64,000 nt of DNA from Flavobacterium cauense R2A-7 (GTDB lineage: Bacteria > Bacteroidota > Bacteroidia > Flavobacteriales > Flavobacteriaceae), in the NCBI RefSeq assembly GCF_000498475.1, contig NZ_AVBI01000014.1, forward strand, positions 124,001 to 188,000, written 5' to 3'. The number at the start of each line of letters is the position of its first letter. The stretch's first letter is position 1. Positions 43,120-51,421 of this stretch are shown here, piece after piece. The notes below the pieces were generated by a model, which saw only the letters and a program-made list of their open reading frames with translations, was not told where the DNA came from and made no database searches. The position numbers and the translations under genes were made by a program.

Positions 43120-46056
43120 ATGAAACTAAAACTTTACTTTTTACTATCCTTTTTTTGGATATCATTAATTTCCTTTGGGCAGACTACTACTTTGCCCTAC
43201 AACGATGATGTTTACACGAGTGGATTTCCCTCTGTTACATTAAATAATTTCTCGACTTGTCAAACAAGTGCTTCCATTACAACAGGTTCTCAAGGATATA
43301 GTGGTATTTGGGCAGATAGAAATTACAATGTAGTTGTTAACGGGACAAATATTGGAACTTTTTTAGGTTCACAAACAATAGATATTTCATCTTATATTCC
43401 GATTACTTCCGTTCAAATGAATGGTTTGTATTCAAGCTGGTCTTGGGTGGATTTGACCGTAAATATTACCTCAAACAATGCGTCTATGCCAGCAACCGGA
43501 CCAACAGTAACTAATATTACGTATGTTCAGGGCGATACGGCAAGTCCTTTGTCAGCAACGCTAAATGGTACCGGTACAACGTTAAAATGGTATACGGATC
43601 AATTTGGGGATAATTATTCCGCTACTGCGCCTACGCCTTCAACGACAACTGTTGGTACCACTTCCTACTATGTGTCACAAGCCAATGCTTCAGGATGTGA
43701 AAGTGTACGATCGGTAATTGTGGTTACTGTTGTTCCCAATACACCTGCAACGCATTTAAATTTTGATGGAGTTAATGATGTGGTAAATTTAGGAACAACA
43801 ACTTCAAGTTTATTAAATAATTCAAATTTTCTTACAGTGGAAGCTTGGATTAAAGTACCCAATGTTGTTGGAACAAAAACAATAGTAGGTAACCATGTCG
43901 GTTGGGGAGGAACACAATTTAATTTTAGAGTAATAAACAATACTTTGAATGCATTTCTAGGGGATGGTTATTATGGTGTTTCTTCTGCAGCAGGAACAAT
44001 TGTTGCAAATACATGGACTCATGTTTCTATGGTTTATGATGATACAACATTAAAAATTTATCGTAATGGAGTAGAAGTAGGTTCTACTTCTGTTCCATCT
44101 GGCTATTCATTAGCCAATACATCTCCCCAAACTTTTATTGGTAATTCAGTTTTTGGAGGAGAAATTTTCGAAGGTAACATTGATGAAGTTAGAATTTGGA
44201 ATACAGTAAAAACAACTGAACAGTTAAATGGTTCTAAAAATTGTGAACTGCAAGGTACTGAATCAGGATTAATAGCTTATTACAAATTTAATCAAGGTGT
44301 AGACTTAGCTAATAATTCAGCGGTAACGACATTAAATGCAACAACAGGTCCAAACGGAACATTAACCAATTTTGCATTAAATGGTACAACATCAAACTGG
44401 TTAGCAGGTTCGCCGGTAACTACAGGTTCAATAATTCCCTCAGTTGCAGCTGTGACTACTCCGGTTGTTTATAATCAAGGTGATACAGCTGCTGCTTTAA
44501 CTGCTACAACTGGTACAAACGGAACAGGATTAATGTGGTATACAACAGCAACAGGAGGAACAGGTTCTACGACAGCTCCAACTCCAAGCACTACTACAGC
44601 TGGAAACACCTCTTACTGGGTTTCTTCAACAAATGCAAACGGTTGTGAAAGTGCAAGAACTCAAATTGTAGTGAATGTAATTGTGGCTAATGATAACTGT
44701 TCTAATGCAATCAATTTATCTGTTGGGGCTAGTTCATTTAATGATTTTCCAGTAAATGTAAATTTAACAACGGCTACTAATTCAGGAGCTCCAGCGCCTA
44801 CTTGTGGAAATTTCCAAGGTGGAGACGTATGGTATACTGTAACGGTTCCTGCTTCAGGTAATGTAGTTATTGAAACCAATGGAGCAGGACTCTATAATAC
44901 CGGTTTAGAAGTTTATTCAGGTAATTGTGGCGCTTTAAGTTTAGTAAACTGCGATGATAATAGCGGGAATGGTGATTATTCTAAAATTCTTCTACTGGGT
45001 CAAACTCCTGGAACTGTTTTATATGTAAGAGTTTGGGAAAATGTCTTCGGAATTTCAAATGCTCAATTCCAAGTTTCGGCTTATGATTATGTCGTTCCGG
45101 CAACCCATTTGAATTTTGATGGGGTTAATGATTTTGTTGTTTCAACAAATGCTGTTACTAACAATACTGAAAATCAGACCTATCAAGCTTGGTTTAGAAT
45201 TCCTTCTATTCCTGCTAACAGCGATCGTATTCTACAAAGAGGAAATGATGGAACTGGAGGATGGTCTGTACAAATCGATGTAAATGCTGCAGGTAAATTA
45301 AGTGCCGGAATTAGTGCTTCTCCAGATACCTTTGTAACAGGAACAACTGTATTAACACCAAACACTTGGTACCATGCAACTTTTGTATTTGAAAACAACA
45401 ATTCATTGCGTTTGTATTTGAATGGTAATCTAGAAGCTTCTGTAGTCATTGGAAATAGAACATTACGTAATTCTGATAATAAATTAAGAATTGGTAGTGG
45501 AAATATCGCTTCTGAATATTTCAATGGGGATATTGACGAAGTTCGTGTTTGGAATAAAGTTTTAAATGCAACAGATATTTTAAGCACGATGAACTGTGAA
45601 ATACAAGCTTCTGAAACAGGCTTAGTTGCGTATTACAAGTTTAACCAAGGCAATGATATCATAAACAATGCATCGGTTACTTCCCTTCTTGATGGTTCTA
45701 GTAATTCAAATAATGGAACGTTAACGAATTTTGCTTTAACAGGAACCACATCAAACTGGAAATCGGGTTCTACAGTTACAACGGGTAATACTTGCGCAAC
45801 TTTAGGAAATACAGATTTTGAAAACATTGCAAAAATCACTGTTTATCCGAATCCTTCCACAGGTGTTTTCAATATTGTTTCACAGCAGGACTTGGTGGTA
45901 GAAGTTTATGATTTAGTGGGGAAATTGGTTTTAAATCAAAAAATAGCTATCGGTACAAACAGTGTTGATATTTCAAATTTCAGTTCAGGGGTTTACTTGT
46001 TAAAAGCATTTGATAATAGTGGCAATTCAGAATCTTACAAATTAATCAAACAGTAA
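43120..46056 (+). CDS. Secreted LamG-domain protein with type IX sorting domain
   Basis: 978 residues. Signal peptide (~1-20), an N-terminal domain, an Ig-like repeat (~125-205), LamG/concanavalin-like domain 1 (~212-395: HLNFDGVNDVVNLG...IDEVRIWNTVKTTEQL), a second Ig-like repeat (~440-525), a putative beta-sandwich (~530-660), LamG domain 2 (~665-845: HLNFDGVNDFVVST...IDEVRVWNKVLNATDI) and a type IX sorting domain (~900-978: ITVYPNPSTGVFNI...GVYLLKAFD). The two LamG and two Ig-like parts look like internal duplications. Likely a surface adhesin or glycan binder. Confidence 0.9.
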   Translation: MKLKLYFLLSFFWISLISFGQTTTLPYNDDVYTSGFPSVTLNNFSTCQTSASITTGSQGYSGIWADRNYNVVVNGTNIGTFLGSQTIDISSYIPITSVQMNGLYSSWSWVDLTVNITSNNASMPATGPTVTNITYVQGDTASPLSATLNGTGTTLKWYTDQFGDNYSATAPTPSTTTVGTTSYYVSQANASGCESVRSVIVVTVVPNTPATHLNFDGVNDVVNLGTTTSSLLNNSNFLTVEAWIKVPNVVGTKTIVGNHVGWGGTQFNFRVINNTLNAFLGDGYYGVSSAAGTIVANTWTHVSMVYDDTTLKIYRNGVEVGSTSVPSGYSLANTSPQTFIGNSVFGGEIFEGNIDEVRIWNTVKTTEQLNGSKNCELQGTESGLIAYYKFNQGVDLANNSAVTTLNATTGPNGTLTNFALNGTTSNWLAGSPVTTGSIIPSVAAVTTPVVYNQGDTAAALTATTGTNGTGLMWYTTATGGTGSTTAPTPSTTTAGNTSYWVSSTNANGCESARTQIVVNVIVANDNCSNAINLSVGASSFNDFPVNVNLTTATNSGAPAPTCGNFQGGDVWYTVTVPASGNVVIETNGAGLYNTGLEVYSGNCGALSLVNCDDNSGNGDYSKILLLGQTPGTVLYVRVWENVFGISNAQFQVSAYDYVVPATHLNFDGVNDFVVSTNAVTNNTENQTYQAWFRIPSIPANSDRILQRGNDGTGGWSVQIDVNAAGKLSAGISASPDTFVTGTTVLTPNTWYHATFVFENNNSLRLYLNGNLEASVVIGNRTLRNSDNKLRIGSGNIASEYFNGDIDEVRVWNKVLNATDILSTMNCEIQASETGLVAYYKFNQGNDIINNASVTSLLDGSSNSNNGTLTNFALTGTTSNWKSGSTVTTGNTCATLGNTDFENIAKITVYPNPSTGVFNIVSQQDLVVEVYDLVGKLVLNQKIAIGTNSVDISNFSSGVYLLKAFDNSGNSESYKLIKQ

Positions 46057-46148
46057 TGAAGTTCTTTTATAAACATTGGGTTGAATTTTTATTAGTAGTA
46101 CTGTATTTAGTATTGATTTTACTCGGTATTTATATTTATAATATTTAA
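46056..46148 (+). CDS. 30-residue single-span membrane peptide
   Basis: ATG at 46056 overlaps the stop of the LamG gene (TAATG) and the frame ends at TAA 46146-46148. The product, beginning MKFFYKHWVEFLLVVLYLV, is one hydrophobic helix after a basic aromatic N-terminus. Overlapping stop/start suggests translational coupling, and a terminator follows 5 nt later, so it would be the last gene of the unit. Its reality is not proven; composition alone could arise by chance in AT-rich DNA. Confidence 0.45.
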   Translation: MKFFYKHWVEFLLVVLYLVLILLGIYIYNI

Positions 46149-46151
46149 TTA

Positions 46152-46186
46152 AAAAGGCTGTCAACTGACAGCCTTTTTTTATTTTA
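46152..46186. terminator. Bidirectional terminator
   Basis: AAAAAGGCTGTCA / TGACAGCCTTTTT hairpin with a short loop and T run, between the LamG unit and the VF530 gene. Confidence 0.85.
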
Positions 46187-46192
46187 ATTGCG

Positions 46193-46405
46193 TTACAACT
46201 TCGGCAATGTTCGAATGTACAATTCCTCCACTTTTTTTCTTGCCCAATCGGTTTTTCGTAAAAACGTCAGACTCGATTTTACCGATGGATTTTCTTTAAA
46301 GCATTTGATGTTAATCAATTCCGCTAAAGTGTCAAAACCATAAAAATCCACCAACGTTTCGACAATGGTTTTTAAGGTAATTCCATGTAAAGGGTCTTTA
46401 CTCAT
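46193..46405 (-). CDS. VF530 family DNA-binding protein
   Basis: 70 residues matching the DUF2132/VF530 family: [33 protein letters not shown]...[25 protein letters not shown] small all-helical protein thought to bind DNA; precise role unknown. It lies 24 nt downstream of the DUF1275 gene on the same strand. Confidence 0.85.
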   Translation of the reverse strand: MSKDPLHGITLKTIVETLVDFYGFDTLAELINIKCFKENPSVKSSLTFLRKTDWARKKVEELYIRTLPKL

Positions 46406-46429
46406 GTTTTTTAAGTTTGTTTCGATGCT

Positions 46430-47170
46430 TTAGGCGTTTGTTTTTCTTCTGAATTTTCTTCGGGTGAAATTATAATAAAAAATCAGATTGTCCATCATTA
46501 AAGCGATAGTAATCAATAACGCGGCTGCAAACAGTGCTTTGAGTCCAATTCGGTAAAACAATAACGTACCCGAAATACACCCCGTGAAGAAAAAAACGAT
46601 AATGGAAAGTTTCAGAAAAATGTTTTTTTTCAGTTTAACTTCATTCGGATGCTGCCGGTAGAAAAAGTATTGTGAGGTTTCAATGCCCAAATCGGTAAAA
46701 AGTCCGGTGAGATGCGTGGTGCGAACTGTCGATTGTGATATTTTGGTCACCAAAGCATTCTGCAAACCCATCGAAAACAAAAGCAGGTAGGCAATTTGGT
46801 TGGTGTTTTCTGCATCGGTAAAATTCCAATCCTTCCAAAAACCAACGAATACCAATAACACGATTTCCAAAAACATTGGAGCGGTATGAAGGTATTTCTT
46901 TTTGTTGATGGCGGCAATTTCAATACATGAATTCGAAACGAAAGCGCCTAAAAAGAAGAAGAAGATGTAAAGCAGGAACGGAATCGCCTTGGCATAGTGT
47001 CCAACAATGAAGGCTTCGGCAAAATAGGCAAAATGACCCGTAACATTAGTGGTTAGCGTATTGATAGCTAAAACACCCACACTATTCACTATCCCGGCCA
47101 CCAAAGAAAGATTGGAAGCCAAGCGTAAATTATGCCGGAAGGTGCGGTTTTTGCCTTGGTGTCTAAACAT
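46430..47170 (-). CDS. YoaK/DUF1275 family membrane protein
   Basis: 246 residues with about six membrane segments. The family motifs are visible: LSLVAGIVNSVGVLAINTLTTNVTGHFAYFAEAF and MGLQNALVTKISQSTVRTTHLTGLFTDLGIE. Function in transport is suspected but unproven. Confidence 0.88.
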   Translation of the reverse strand: MFRHQGKNRTFRHNLRLASNLSLVAGIVNSVGVLAINTLTTNVTGHFAYFAEAFIVGHYAKAIPFLLYIFFFFLGAFVSNSCIEIAAINKKKYLHTAPMFLEIVLLVFVGFWKDWNFTDAENTNQIAYLLLFSMGLQNALVTKISQSTVRTTHLTGLFTDLGIETSQYFFYRQHPNEVKLKKNIFLKLSIIVFFFTGCISGTLLFYRIGLKALFAAALLITIALMMDNLIFYYNFTRRKFRRKTNA

Positions 47171-47266
47171 GGCTGAAAGAAGATTGTAAGTATCCTTTAT
47201 TAAGGATAAATGTAGTTAAATTTTAGCGGAATGGAAGTCCGTTAAAGGATTAAAAATTATTCATTA

Positions 47267-47851
47267 TTATCTCAAAGTGCTTACATATTTCTGATTCCTC
47301 GTCCAGCAATCCTCCACATGATCGTTGACCATTCCGGTGGCCTGCATGTGGGCGTAGACAACGGTGGAACCCACGAATTTAAATCCGCGTTTTTTTAAAT
47401 CTTTGCTGAGTTTGTCGGAGATTTCAGTGGTGGCGGGAACTTCTTTTACATTTTTGCGATTGTTGTTGATGGGTTTTCCGTCTACAAAACCCCAGATGTA
47501 GTTGGAGAAAGTGCCGAATTCCTTCTGTACTTCCATAAAAGCGATGGCATTGGTAACAGCTGCTTTGATTTTTAATCCGTTGCGGATGATGCCCGCGTCT
47601 TGTTTTAAAAGCGCTATTTTTTCTTCCGAATAGTTGGCTACTTTTTGATAGTCGAAATTGTCGAAGGCGTTTCGGAAATTTTCGCGCTTCGCTAAAACGG
47701 TGTACCAGCTCAATCCCGCCTGAAAGGTTTCTAAAATCAGGAATTCAAAAATTTTTTGATCGTCGTAAACGGGAATGCCCCATTCGGTATCATGATAATT
47801 GCGGTATAAATCGTCTTTTTCGCACCAGGCGCAGCGGGTTTTAGTCGGCAT
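47267..47851 (-). CDS. tag: DNA-3-methyladenine glycosylase I
   Basis: 194 residues from the ATG at 47851 (MPTKTRCAWC), preferred over an upstream in-frame codon at 47887. Tag removes 3-methyladenine. The zinc-binding Cys near the N-terminus (TRCAWC), the WGIPVYDDQKIFEFLILETFQAGLSW block and the C-terminal YAHMQATGMVNDHVEDCW (His/Cys ligands) are all present. The start overlaps the 3' end of the queuosine-precursor transporter gene by 11 nt, indicating coupling. Confidence 0.95.
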   Translation of the reverse strand: MPTKTRCAWCEKDDLYRNYHDTEWGIPVYDDQKIFEFLILETFQAGLSWYTVLAKRENFRNAFDNFDYQKVANYSEEKIALLKQDAGIIRNGLKIKAAVTNAIAFMEVQKEFGTFSNYIWGFVDGKPINNNRKNVKEVPATTEISDKLSKDLKKRGFKFVGSTVVYAHMQATGMVNDHVEDCWTRNQKYVSTLR

Positions 47852-48509
47852 GGGTTTCTGTTTTGGGTTCGTGTAAATATTTTTCAATCAGATAATGCCC
47901 AAGGTAGATTAACGGAGTTAAAGCAACAGCTAAGATTAATTTGAAAGTATAGCCGGTAAACGAGATGTTGAGATATTGGCTCGTGGTGATTTTTCCGGTC
48001 ATCCAGAAAGCGATTCCGGAAACGATGAAGCTGTCGATTAATTGAGAGATTACTGTGGAACCGGTGCTTCGGAGCCAAATCATTTTTTTGCCGGTCTTGT
48101 TTCGGAGGAACCAGAAGATGCTCACATCGATTAACTGGGAAACCAAAAAGGCGATAATACTGGCGATCATGATGAACAAACCTTGTCCGAAAACGGCATA
48201 AAATTGTTCGTCGTTCACGGTTTCTCCCGTTACAAATGCTGGAATTTTTGTACCGATAAACAGAATTAAGATGCAATAGGCGATGAGACCGGCGGTGATA
48301 AATGACAATTTTTTAACGCCGTCGCGACCGAAATGTTCGTTGATGATATCAGTCGTGATAAAAACAATAGGCCATGGCAGAATTCCGATGCTCATGATGA
48401 ACGGGCCGATCTGGATCAGTTTTCCGCCGGTGAGTTCTGCCACAATGGCGTTGGTAATGAAAATTCCGGCTAAAATGATGTAAACGATGTCTTTCTTGCT
48501 TTTGAACAT
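47841..48509 (-). CDS. Queuosine precursor transporter (YhhQ/VUT family)
   Basis: 222 residues with about six membrane segments. The VUT pattern is clear: NAIVAELTGGKLIQIGPF, LPWPIVFITTDIINEHFG, IASIIAFLVSQLIDVSIFWFLRNKTGKKMIWLRSTGSTVISQLIDSFIV. The family imports queuine or preQ precursors for tRNA modification. It probably forms an operon with tag. Confidence 0.92.
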   Translation of the reverse strand: MFKSKKDIVYIILAGIFITNAIVAELTGGKLIQIGPFIMSIGILPWPIVFITTDIINEHFGRDGVKKLSFITAGLIAYCILILFIGTKIPAFVTGETVNDEQFYAVFGQGLFIMIASIIAFLVSQLIDVSIFWFLRNKTGKKMIWLRSTGSTVISQLIDSFIVSGIAFWMTGKITTSQYLNISFTGYTFKLILAVALTPLIYLGHYLIEKYLHEPKTETHAD

Positions 48510-48546
48510 AAAAGGGGTTTAAATCCAAATGTACGGCATTTCGGAG

Positions 48547-48584
48547 AATAAAAAAACCCCAATCTTGCGACTGAGGTTTTTGTT
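48547..48584 (-). terminator. Terminator of the ribosomal-protein/tsf operon
   Basis: On the minus strand AACCTCAGTC / GATTGGGGTT forms a 10-bp stem with G-U pairs, followed by a T run, directly after tsf. Confidence 0.7.
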
Positions 48585-48601
48585 ATTTATGTTTAGAAGG
48601 A

Positions 48602-49423
48602 TTATCCTAAAGCAACTCTGCTGAAACCAGTAACTGTTAAACCACTGTCAACCGATTTGATATAAGCAGCAACGCTCATTGAACCGTCTTTGATGTAGTC
48701 TTGGTTTACCAAAGTGTTGTCTTTGTAGAAACGTTGGATTTTACCCTTAGCGATGTTGTCTAACATAGCTTCCGGTTTTCCTTCTGCACGCAATTGTTCT
48801 TTAGCGATTTCTACTTCTTTCTCGATGATTGATGCGTCAACACCCGCTTCGTTTAAAGCGATTGGGTTCATCGCAGCCGCTTGCATTGCTACGTTTTTAG
48901 CAGCCTCGTCAGCGCCAGCAACATTAGCAGATAAAGCAACCAAAGTAGCGATTTTACCAGCGTGAATGTACGATCCGATGAAAGCACCTTCAAGACGCTC
49001 AAACTGACCTACTTCAATTTTCTCACCGATAACTCCTGTTTGCTCGATTAATTTCTCAGCAACAGTGATTCCACCGAAGTCAGAAGCTAAAAGCTCTTCT
49101 TTAGTAGCGAAGTTTAATGCTTGGTTAGCTAAATCAGTAGCTAATTTTACGAAACCTTCATTTTTACCTACGAAATCTGTCTCACAGTTTAATGTGATTG
49201 CTACACCAGCAGTGTTGTCAGCATTTACAACAGCAATTGCGGCACCTTCTGTAGATTCTCTGTCAGAACGGTTTGCAGCTACTTTTTGACCTTTTTTACG
49301 TAAGTTCTCGATTGCTAAATCGAAATCTCCATCAGCTTCCACTAATGCTTTTTTACAATCCATCATACCTGCTCCGGTGATGGTTCTTAATTTATTTACG
49401 TCTGCAGCAGTAATTGTTGCCAT
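48602..49423 (-). CDS. tsf: Translation elongation factor Ts
   Basis: 273 residues. The N-terminal UBA-like domain (ITAADVNKLRTITGAGMMDCKKALVEADGDFDLAIENLRKKG) and the core with the EF-Tu contact TDFVGKNEGF are conserved. It recycles EF-Tu from GDP to GTP. Last gene of rplM-rpsI-rpsB-tsf; a long-range inverted repeat lies in the 106-nt gap after rpsB. Confidence 0.97.
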   Translation of the reverse strand: MATITAADVNKLRTITGAGMMDCKKALVEADGDFDLAIENLRKKGQKVAANRSDRESTEGAAIAVVNADNTAGVAITLNCETDFVGKNEGFVKLATDLANQALNFATKEELLASDFGGITVAEKLIEQTGVIGEKIEVGQFERLEGAFIGSYIHAGKIATLVALSANVAGADEAAKNVAMQAAAMNPIALNEAGVDASIIEKEVEIAKEQLRAEGKPEAMLDNIAKGKIQRFYKDNTLVNQDYIKDGSMSVAAYIKSVDSGLTVTGFSRVALG

Positions 49424-49455
49424 TTTTGTATAAAATTTTAAGTTTGAAAAAAATT

Positions 49456-49516
49456 ATAAAGTCGTCATAATGATAGTGAATACGAAAGTAAACATCCATC
49501 AGCATAACGACTTTAT
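49456..49516 (-). repeat. 10-bp inverted repeat in the rpsB-tsf gap
   Basis: ATAAAGTCGT (49456-49465) and ACGACTTTAT (49507-49516) are perfect complements 41 nt apart, and CATAATG occurs just inside one arm and just outside the other. It could fold the rpsB-tsf intercistronic RNA into a long hairpin. Confidence 0.5.
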
Positions 49517-49529
49517 CATAATGTTATTT

Positions 49530-50294
49530 TTATTCTTCAGTTGAAGTGGTTGCTTCTGCTTTTGCTTCTGCAACTTCTCCAGCCGGTTGCTCATCTTTGT
49601 CAGATTTTCTGTCAGAAAGTCCTTCAATGATTGCACCTGATACTAAAGATAAAACTTTGTCGATTGATTTTGAAGCATCATCGTTTGCCGGGATAACGAA
49701 ATCAACCTGACGTGGGTCAGAGTTGGTGTCTACCATAGCGAAAACTGGAATGTTTAATTTTTGAGCTTCTTTAACAGCGATGTGTTCTGCTTTGATATCT
49801 ACAACGAATAACGCAGCCGGAAGTCTTGTCATGTCTGCAATAGAACCTAAGTTCTTCTCTAATTTCGCACGTAAACGATCTACTTGTAAACGCTCTTTTT
49901 TAGATAGGGTCATGAAAGTACCGTCTTTCTTCATTTTATCGATAGAAGCCATTTTTTTAACAGCTTTACGGATAGTAACGAAGTTGGTTAACATACCACC
50001 TGGCCATCTTTCAGTGATGTACGGCATGTTAGCTGCTGCAGCTTTTTCTGCAACGATATCTTTTGCTTGTTTTTTGGTAGCTACGAAAAGTACTTTTCTA
50101 CCAGATGCAGCGATTTTTTTCAAAGCTTCGTTAGCTTCTTCAATTTTAGCTGCAGTTTTATATAGATTGATAATGTGAATACCATTACGCTCCATATAGA
50201 TGTAAGGAGCCATGTTTGGGTCCCATTTTCTAGTCATGTGTCCGAAGTGAACACCTGCTTCTAGTAATTCTTTAACTTCTACTTTGTTTGCCAT
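49530..50294 (-). CDS. rpsB: 30S ribosomal protein S2
   Basis: 254 residues from the ATG at 50294 (MANKVEVKELLEAGVHFGHMTRKWDPNMAPYI); an upstream in-frame start at 50327 would add 11 atypical residues. The Rossmann-like core and the MTRLPAALFVVDIKAEHIAVKEAQKLNIPVFAMVDTNSDP motif are conserved. The C-terminal acidic tail is ~25 residues. The leader contains several small hairpins. Confidence 0.97.
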   Translation of the reverse strand: MANKVEVKELLEAGVHFGHMTRKWDPNMAPYIYMERNGIHIINLYKTAAKIEEANEALKKIAASGRKVLFVATKKQAKDIVAEKAAAANMPYITERWPGGMLTNFVTIRKAVKKMASIDKMKKDGTFMTLSKKERLQVDRLRAKLEKNLGSIADMTRLPAALFVVDIKAEHIAVKEAQKLNIPVFAMVDTNSDPRQVDFVIPANDDASKSIDKVLSLVSGAIIEGLSDRKSDKDEQPAGEVAEAKAEATTSTEE

Positions 50295-50348
50295 TTTGTA
50301 ATAGTTTACGTTCTTGTGTATTAGCAATGGTTGAGTAGCGATTTCTCA

Positions 50349-50393
50349 GGTCTTAACCATTTAGATGCTAAACTAATTCCTACCTCAGTAGGA
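50349..50393 (-). promoter_or_regulatory. Structured leader of rpsB (three consecutive small hairpins)
   Basis: Three short palindromes follow one another: TCCTAC-TGAG-GTAGGA (50378-50393), TTTAG-CAT-CTAAA (50360-50372), GGT-TAAG-ACC (50349-50358). No coding region overlaps them; they fill the rpsI-rpsB gap and could be an S2 autoregulatory site. Confidence 0.4.
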
Positions 50394-50432
50394 GAGCAAC
50401 AAAAACTTAGTGTTTTTAAATAATAATAAATA

Positions 50433-50819
50433 TTAACGTTTAGAGAATTGGAATCTCTTACGAGCTTTCTTCTGACCGAATTTCTTACGCTCAACCATAC
50501 GAGGGTCACGAGTAAGTAAACCTTCTGGTTTTAAAATTGCTCTGTTTTCAACTTCAACTTCACACATAGCTCTTGCGATAGCCATACGAACTGCCTCAGC
50601 TTGTCCTGTAGTACCACCACCGTATACATTAACTTTTACGTCAAAGTTAGTTGCATTTTCTGTCATAGACATTGGTTGCATTACTTTGTACTGTAATGTA
50701 GCTGTTGGGAAGTAAGTTGTAAATTCTTTTTTGTTTACGGTGATTTTTCCTGTTCCTTCTGAAACATAAACACGTGCCACAGCACATTTTCTTCTACCGA
50801 TTTTGTGAATAACTCCCAT
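50433..50819 (-). CDS. rpsI: 30S ribosomal protein S9
   Basis: 128 residues: MGVIHKIGRRKCAVARVYVSEGTGKITVNKKEF..., VYGGGTTGQAEAVRMAIARAM, and the C-terminal tail ...RKKFGQKKARKRFQFSKR that reaches the P site. Its first base overlaps the last base of the rplM stop codon. Confidence 0.98.
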   Translation of the reverse strand: MGVIHKIGRRKCAVARVYVSEGTGKITVNKKEFTTYFPTATLQYKVMQPMSMTENATNFDVKVNVYGGGTTGQAEAVRMAIARAMCEVEVENRAILKPEGLLTRDPRMVERKKFGQKKARKRFQFSKR

Positions 50820-51274
50820 TACTTAAGATCGTTTAAGTTTACAGTTTTTGGTTTTTGAGCTTCATGTTTGTGCTCAGAACCAACATTTACATTCAAATTG
50901 CGGAATAACTCGGCACCTAATTTGTTTTTAGGTAACATTCCTTTTACAGCTTTTTCTACTAAAGCAGCAGGGTTTTTCTGTTGCTGTACTCTAGCAGTTA
51001 AAGTTCTTTGACCTCCTGGGTAACCTGTATGACGCATGTAAATTTTGTCATCTAGTTTGTTACCTGTTAGGTTGATCTTCTCTGCGTTAATAACGATTAC
51101 GTTATCTCCACAGTCCACATGCGGTGTATAACTTGGTTTGTATTTACCTCTTAAAAGCATCGCAACTTTAGAAGCAAAACGACCTAAGTTATGACCTTCA
51201 GCATCTACCACGATCCACTCTTTCTGAGCAGTCGCTTTGTTTGCTGATACTGTCTTGTAGCTTAAATTGTCCAC
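50819..51274 (-). CDS. rplM: 50S ribosomal protein L13
   Basis: 151 residues: the L13 core WIVVDAEGHNLGRFASKVAMLLRGKYKPSYTPHVDCGDNVIVINA and GMLPKNKLGAELFRNLNVNVGSEHKHEAQKP. First gene of the rplM-rpsI-rpsB-tsf operon; its promoter lies at 51320-51349. Confidence 0.98.
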   Translation of the reverse strand: MDNLSYKTVSANKATAQKEWIVVDAEGHNLGRFASKVAMLLRGKYKPSYTPHVDCGDNVIVINAEKINLTGNKLDDKIYMRHTGYPGGQRTLTARVQQQKNPAALVEKAVKGMLPKNKLGAELFRNLNVNVGSEHKHEAQKPKTVNLNDLK

Positions 51275-51319
51275 GTTTTTTTATTTTAATTAAACATTCC
51301 ATCCCCAATAAAGGGAGTG

Positions 51320-51349
51320 CAAAAGTACAATTATTTATTTATAATGCAA
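51320..51349 (-). promoter_or_regulatory. Promoter of rplM-rpsI-rpsB-tsf
   Basis: On the minus strand TTG (51347-51349), 19-nt spacer, TACTTTTG (51320-51327), an excellent consensus match about 45 nt before the rplM ATG. Confidence 0.75.
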
Positions 51350-51421
51350 GCACCTTCGGTATAAATTTATCAGTTGATTGTCAGACGAGTAGTTGATTGT
51401 GAGGTTTGTAAGGGTTAAAAT

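Noticed and set aside
43120..46056. Repeated segments of the LamG gene as a possible phage tail or tandem DNA repeat
   Set aside because: The repeats are protein domains (LamG, Ig-like) diverged at DNA level, with a type IX tail and no phage genes around.
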